Assembly (NCBI GenBank): GCA_963800275.1
Contig: CAWDAI010000007.1
Location: 554,027-618,026 of the forward strand
Direction: 5' to 3'
DNA from: JAFMJV01 sp963800275
GTDB lineage: Bacteria; Chloroflexota; Limnocylindria; Limnocylindrales; CSP1-4
Length of the DNA: 64,000 bases
Below are positions 62,003 through 64,000 of the stretch, piece after piece (positions within the stretch are counted from its first letter, which is position 1; each line of letters starts with the position of its first letter). The position numbers were made by a program, and so were the translations under genes. The notes beneath the pieces are model-generated. The model made no database searches. It had not been told where the DNA came from and was given only the letters and a program-made list of their open reading frames with translations.

Positions 62003-64000
62003 TGGCCGCGCCCGGATGACCCGCCGCGGCCGGCCGCCGCCCGAAGGGACCGCCGCGACCTCCGCCAGGCCGGCGTCGACGAGGACCGACACGGCCTCGA
62101 CCATCTCCGCGGCCGTGCGCAGGCCCAGCGCCCGCTTGCCGTCCTCCCAGCCGACCTCGCCATCGGCGAGCAGCGAGCGCAGGACGTCGGCGTGGCGGTT
62201 GCCGGTCGAGTCGCCGAGGGCCCACACGACCGAGCGGCGGGCGTAGTCGGCGAAGGCGATGGCGGCCTCGAGGTGCTGCCTCGCCGATGGCGTCGGCCCC
62301 ATCGGCGAGGGCGTAGACGAGCGACAGCCTCGCCACGTGGGCCTCGTGCCGTGCCGTCACCGCGCCCGCCAGACCCAGGCGCGTGGTGAGCGCCATCTCG
62401 GCGTAGAACCAGTCCCAGCGCTCGGCGGCCGCGGCGGAGAAGCGCATCTCCAGGGGCTGCTGCGCGGTCTCGATGGCGGCATAGAGGCGGGCGATGACGG
62501 CCGCGTCGATGACGCTGCCCGGCGAGGTCGGGCGGGGCACGAGCTTGGTGCGTCGCACCGCGATCCAGAGGATGCGGTTGGCGAAGCCGTTGGCGGCATC
62601 GGAGCTCGTCGAGCCGGAACCGCAGCTCGTCGGGCGTGACGTGGCCGAGGAGGCCGAGGTGGTGGCGATGGACCTGCGCCTCGTCCTTCGAGCGCGCGTG
62701 CCCCAGGGGCACGTCGTCCCAGGCGTTGCGCAGCACCGCCGAGAGCGTCGAGCCGTCGCGCGACATGCTCGCGAGGAGTCTCGCGAACTCGGGCTCGAGC
62801 GCCAGGGCGCGCGGCTCCTCGGGGTGGCGCACGAAGTGGCCGGCGATGCCCTCGCCCGAGGCCACGCCCGGGACCAGCAGGTCGCGGATCGGGTAGGCCC
62901 GCCCGAAGACGTCGGCAGCGACGCTGTAGGCGGTGCCCTTGCGGCCGCCGAAGGCCGTGGGCCCGACGAGCACGGTGTAGAGCTTGGCCGGCTGCATCGC
63001 GCCCTGGTACAGCCAGCGCGTGTCACCGCAGGCGACCCCGAACATCGTCAGCAGCGTGGCCAGGACGCCGATGGGGTCGGCCTCGGTATGGGGCTCGACC
63101 GCGTGGGCGATCTCGCCGAGGACGCCGTGGAACGCCGCTGGCGCCGGTGGGGCAGGCCAGCGGGTCGACGGGCGGTGGCGCTGGCTCCGGCGTCCCCGAG
63201 ACGAGGTGGATGCCGTCCTGCTCGGCCAGGGCTGCCGCGGCCGCCGACCAGTCGCCGCCGTGCTCCAGGATGGCGTAGACGTCGAAGGGGCTGTAGCCGC
63301 GGCGTGGCTCGAACTCGGGGACCGAGGAGCTGAAGCAGGTGAAGGCGCCAGACGCGGTGAGGGTCGCGCTCGTGCCCACGTCCTTGCCCGGACGACGAAG
63401 GAGATGGGTCCCGTCGGCACGCGTGTGGACGTGCGTCCAGGCGTGCGCCGTGAGCAGGTCCAGCGTCGTCTGGGCGATGTCTCGCGGCGGTTGTAGCGGT
63501 CGCCGGGGCGGTCGCCGTCGCCGGTCGTGGTGCGCTCCTCCCGCGGCGCCGCCGGCATCCGGTCGAACGTTCGCGCGAGGTCGAAGAGCGCGTCGCGCTC
63601 CGCGTCGCTGATGCTCGCGATGGTCGCGAAGCCGCCGGCCTCGAGCGTCCAGGCGCCGCCGGATGGATGGACCCGCCCGTTCGAGGGCGCGAGGATGGTG
63701 TAGCCGCCCTCGCCGCGCGTCTCGATGAGGACCTTCGCCTTCTCGCCGGGCTTCGCGGCCCGCTCGTCGGCGGTCGCCGGCCGGCTCGCCAGCTCGTGTT
63801 CGCCAGCGGGGTCGGGCAGCGGTAGAGGAGGTGGATGCCACCCGACGGCTGCGCTCCTGGTAGCCCGCACGGATGCGCTCGAGGACGTCGCCGAGTCCCG
63901 CCGCATGGGCCGCCGCGAGGAACTCCCGCGACACGCCCTCGGTCACCGCGCGGCCCTCGAACTCGAGCATCTCCAGACCACCCGAGACGCGCCCGCAGAC
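62000..64000 (-). pseudogene. bifunctional primase-polymerase with helicase-like domain, partial and frameshifted
   Basis: Runs off the right edge. Joined frames give a prim-pol end (LIETRGEGGYTILAPSNG, HPSGGAWTLE), a middle with FDVYAILEHGGDWSAAAAALAEQDGI, and a DUF3987-like part (YTVLVGPTAFGGRKGTAYSVA as P-loop-like segment, ANRILWIAVRRTKLVP), then a winged-helix-like end. Shifts near 63850, 63485, 63155, 62605 and 62285. Typical replication protein of satellite phages and integrative elements. Confidence 0.7.

Overview
The window is high-GC bacterial DNA with close-packed genes. Its gene families, above all a rhamnose operon with a fused aldolase/dehydrogenase of the kind known from Chloroflexus and Bacillus, suggest an uncultured Chloroflexota lineage. 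This placement is an inference, because no rRNA or other phylogenetic marker is present. Several metabolic genes carry isolated one-base frameshifts, at least two of them in homopolymer runs, which looks like uncorrected assembly error. The last 5 kb is broken much more heavily.

Layout. 0-8.2 kb: an ApbE operon (minus) diverges from an ECF sigma factor and a membrane protein that may be its anti-sigma factor, across a symmetric two-way promoter region. An aquaporin, an unknown gene, an arylsulfatase and a MarR regulator follow. 8.2-20 kb: an accessory island at a tRNA-Pro(TGG) holds four type II toxin-antitoxin pairs, an AbiE-like pair, gene remnants and a sugar ABC transporter. Most of these modules are separated by copies of one repeat, and three copies carry the 5' half of tRNA-Pro. 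20-31.8 kb: core-type genes (SRPBCC protein, GGDEF cyclase, Cys/Met PLP enzyme, ResB, glutamine synthetase, a DDAH-like hydrolase, an SDR with a TetR regulator, and a sugar dehydrogenase).

32-49 kb: an MFS exporter, an SDR, a class II aldolase, then a large minus-strand rhamnose-type locus. It has one ABC transport operon (ATPase, two permeases, binding protein) and one catabolic operon (PHP protein, aldolase-dehydrogenase fusion, large zinc dehydrogenase, DeoR regulator, rhamnulokinase, TIM-barrel isomerase/epimerase). In the catabolic operon the first five genes overlap by 4-8 bases. The expected route is uptake, isomerisation, phosphorylation, cleavage to DHAP and lactaldehyde, then lactaldehyde oxidation; no classical RhaA isomerase is seen.

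49-58.5 kb: about 1 kb of nested tandem repeats, an MBL-rhodanese enzyme, PEP carboxylase, a FabL-like reductase, a DUF6325-like protein, a VOC protein, a phosphoribosyltransferase and an MFS transporter. 58.8-64 kb: an integrated element beside tRNA-Pro(CGG). It encodes a serine recombinase whose C-terminus is read from the tRNA itself, a small ORF, a resolvase-like nuclease, a RecB-like nuclease, iteron-like repeats and a primase-polymerase that runs off the window.
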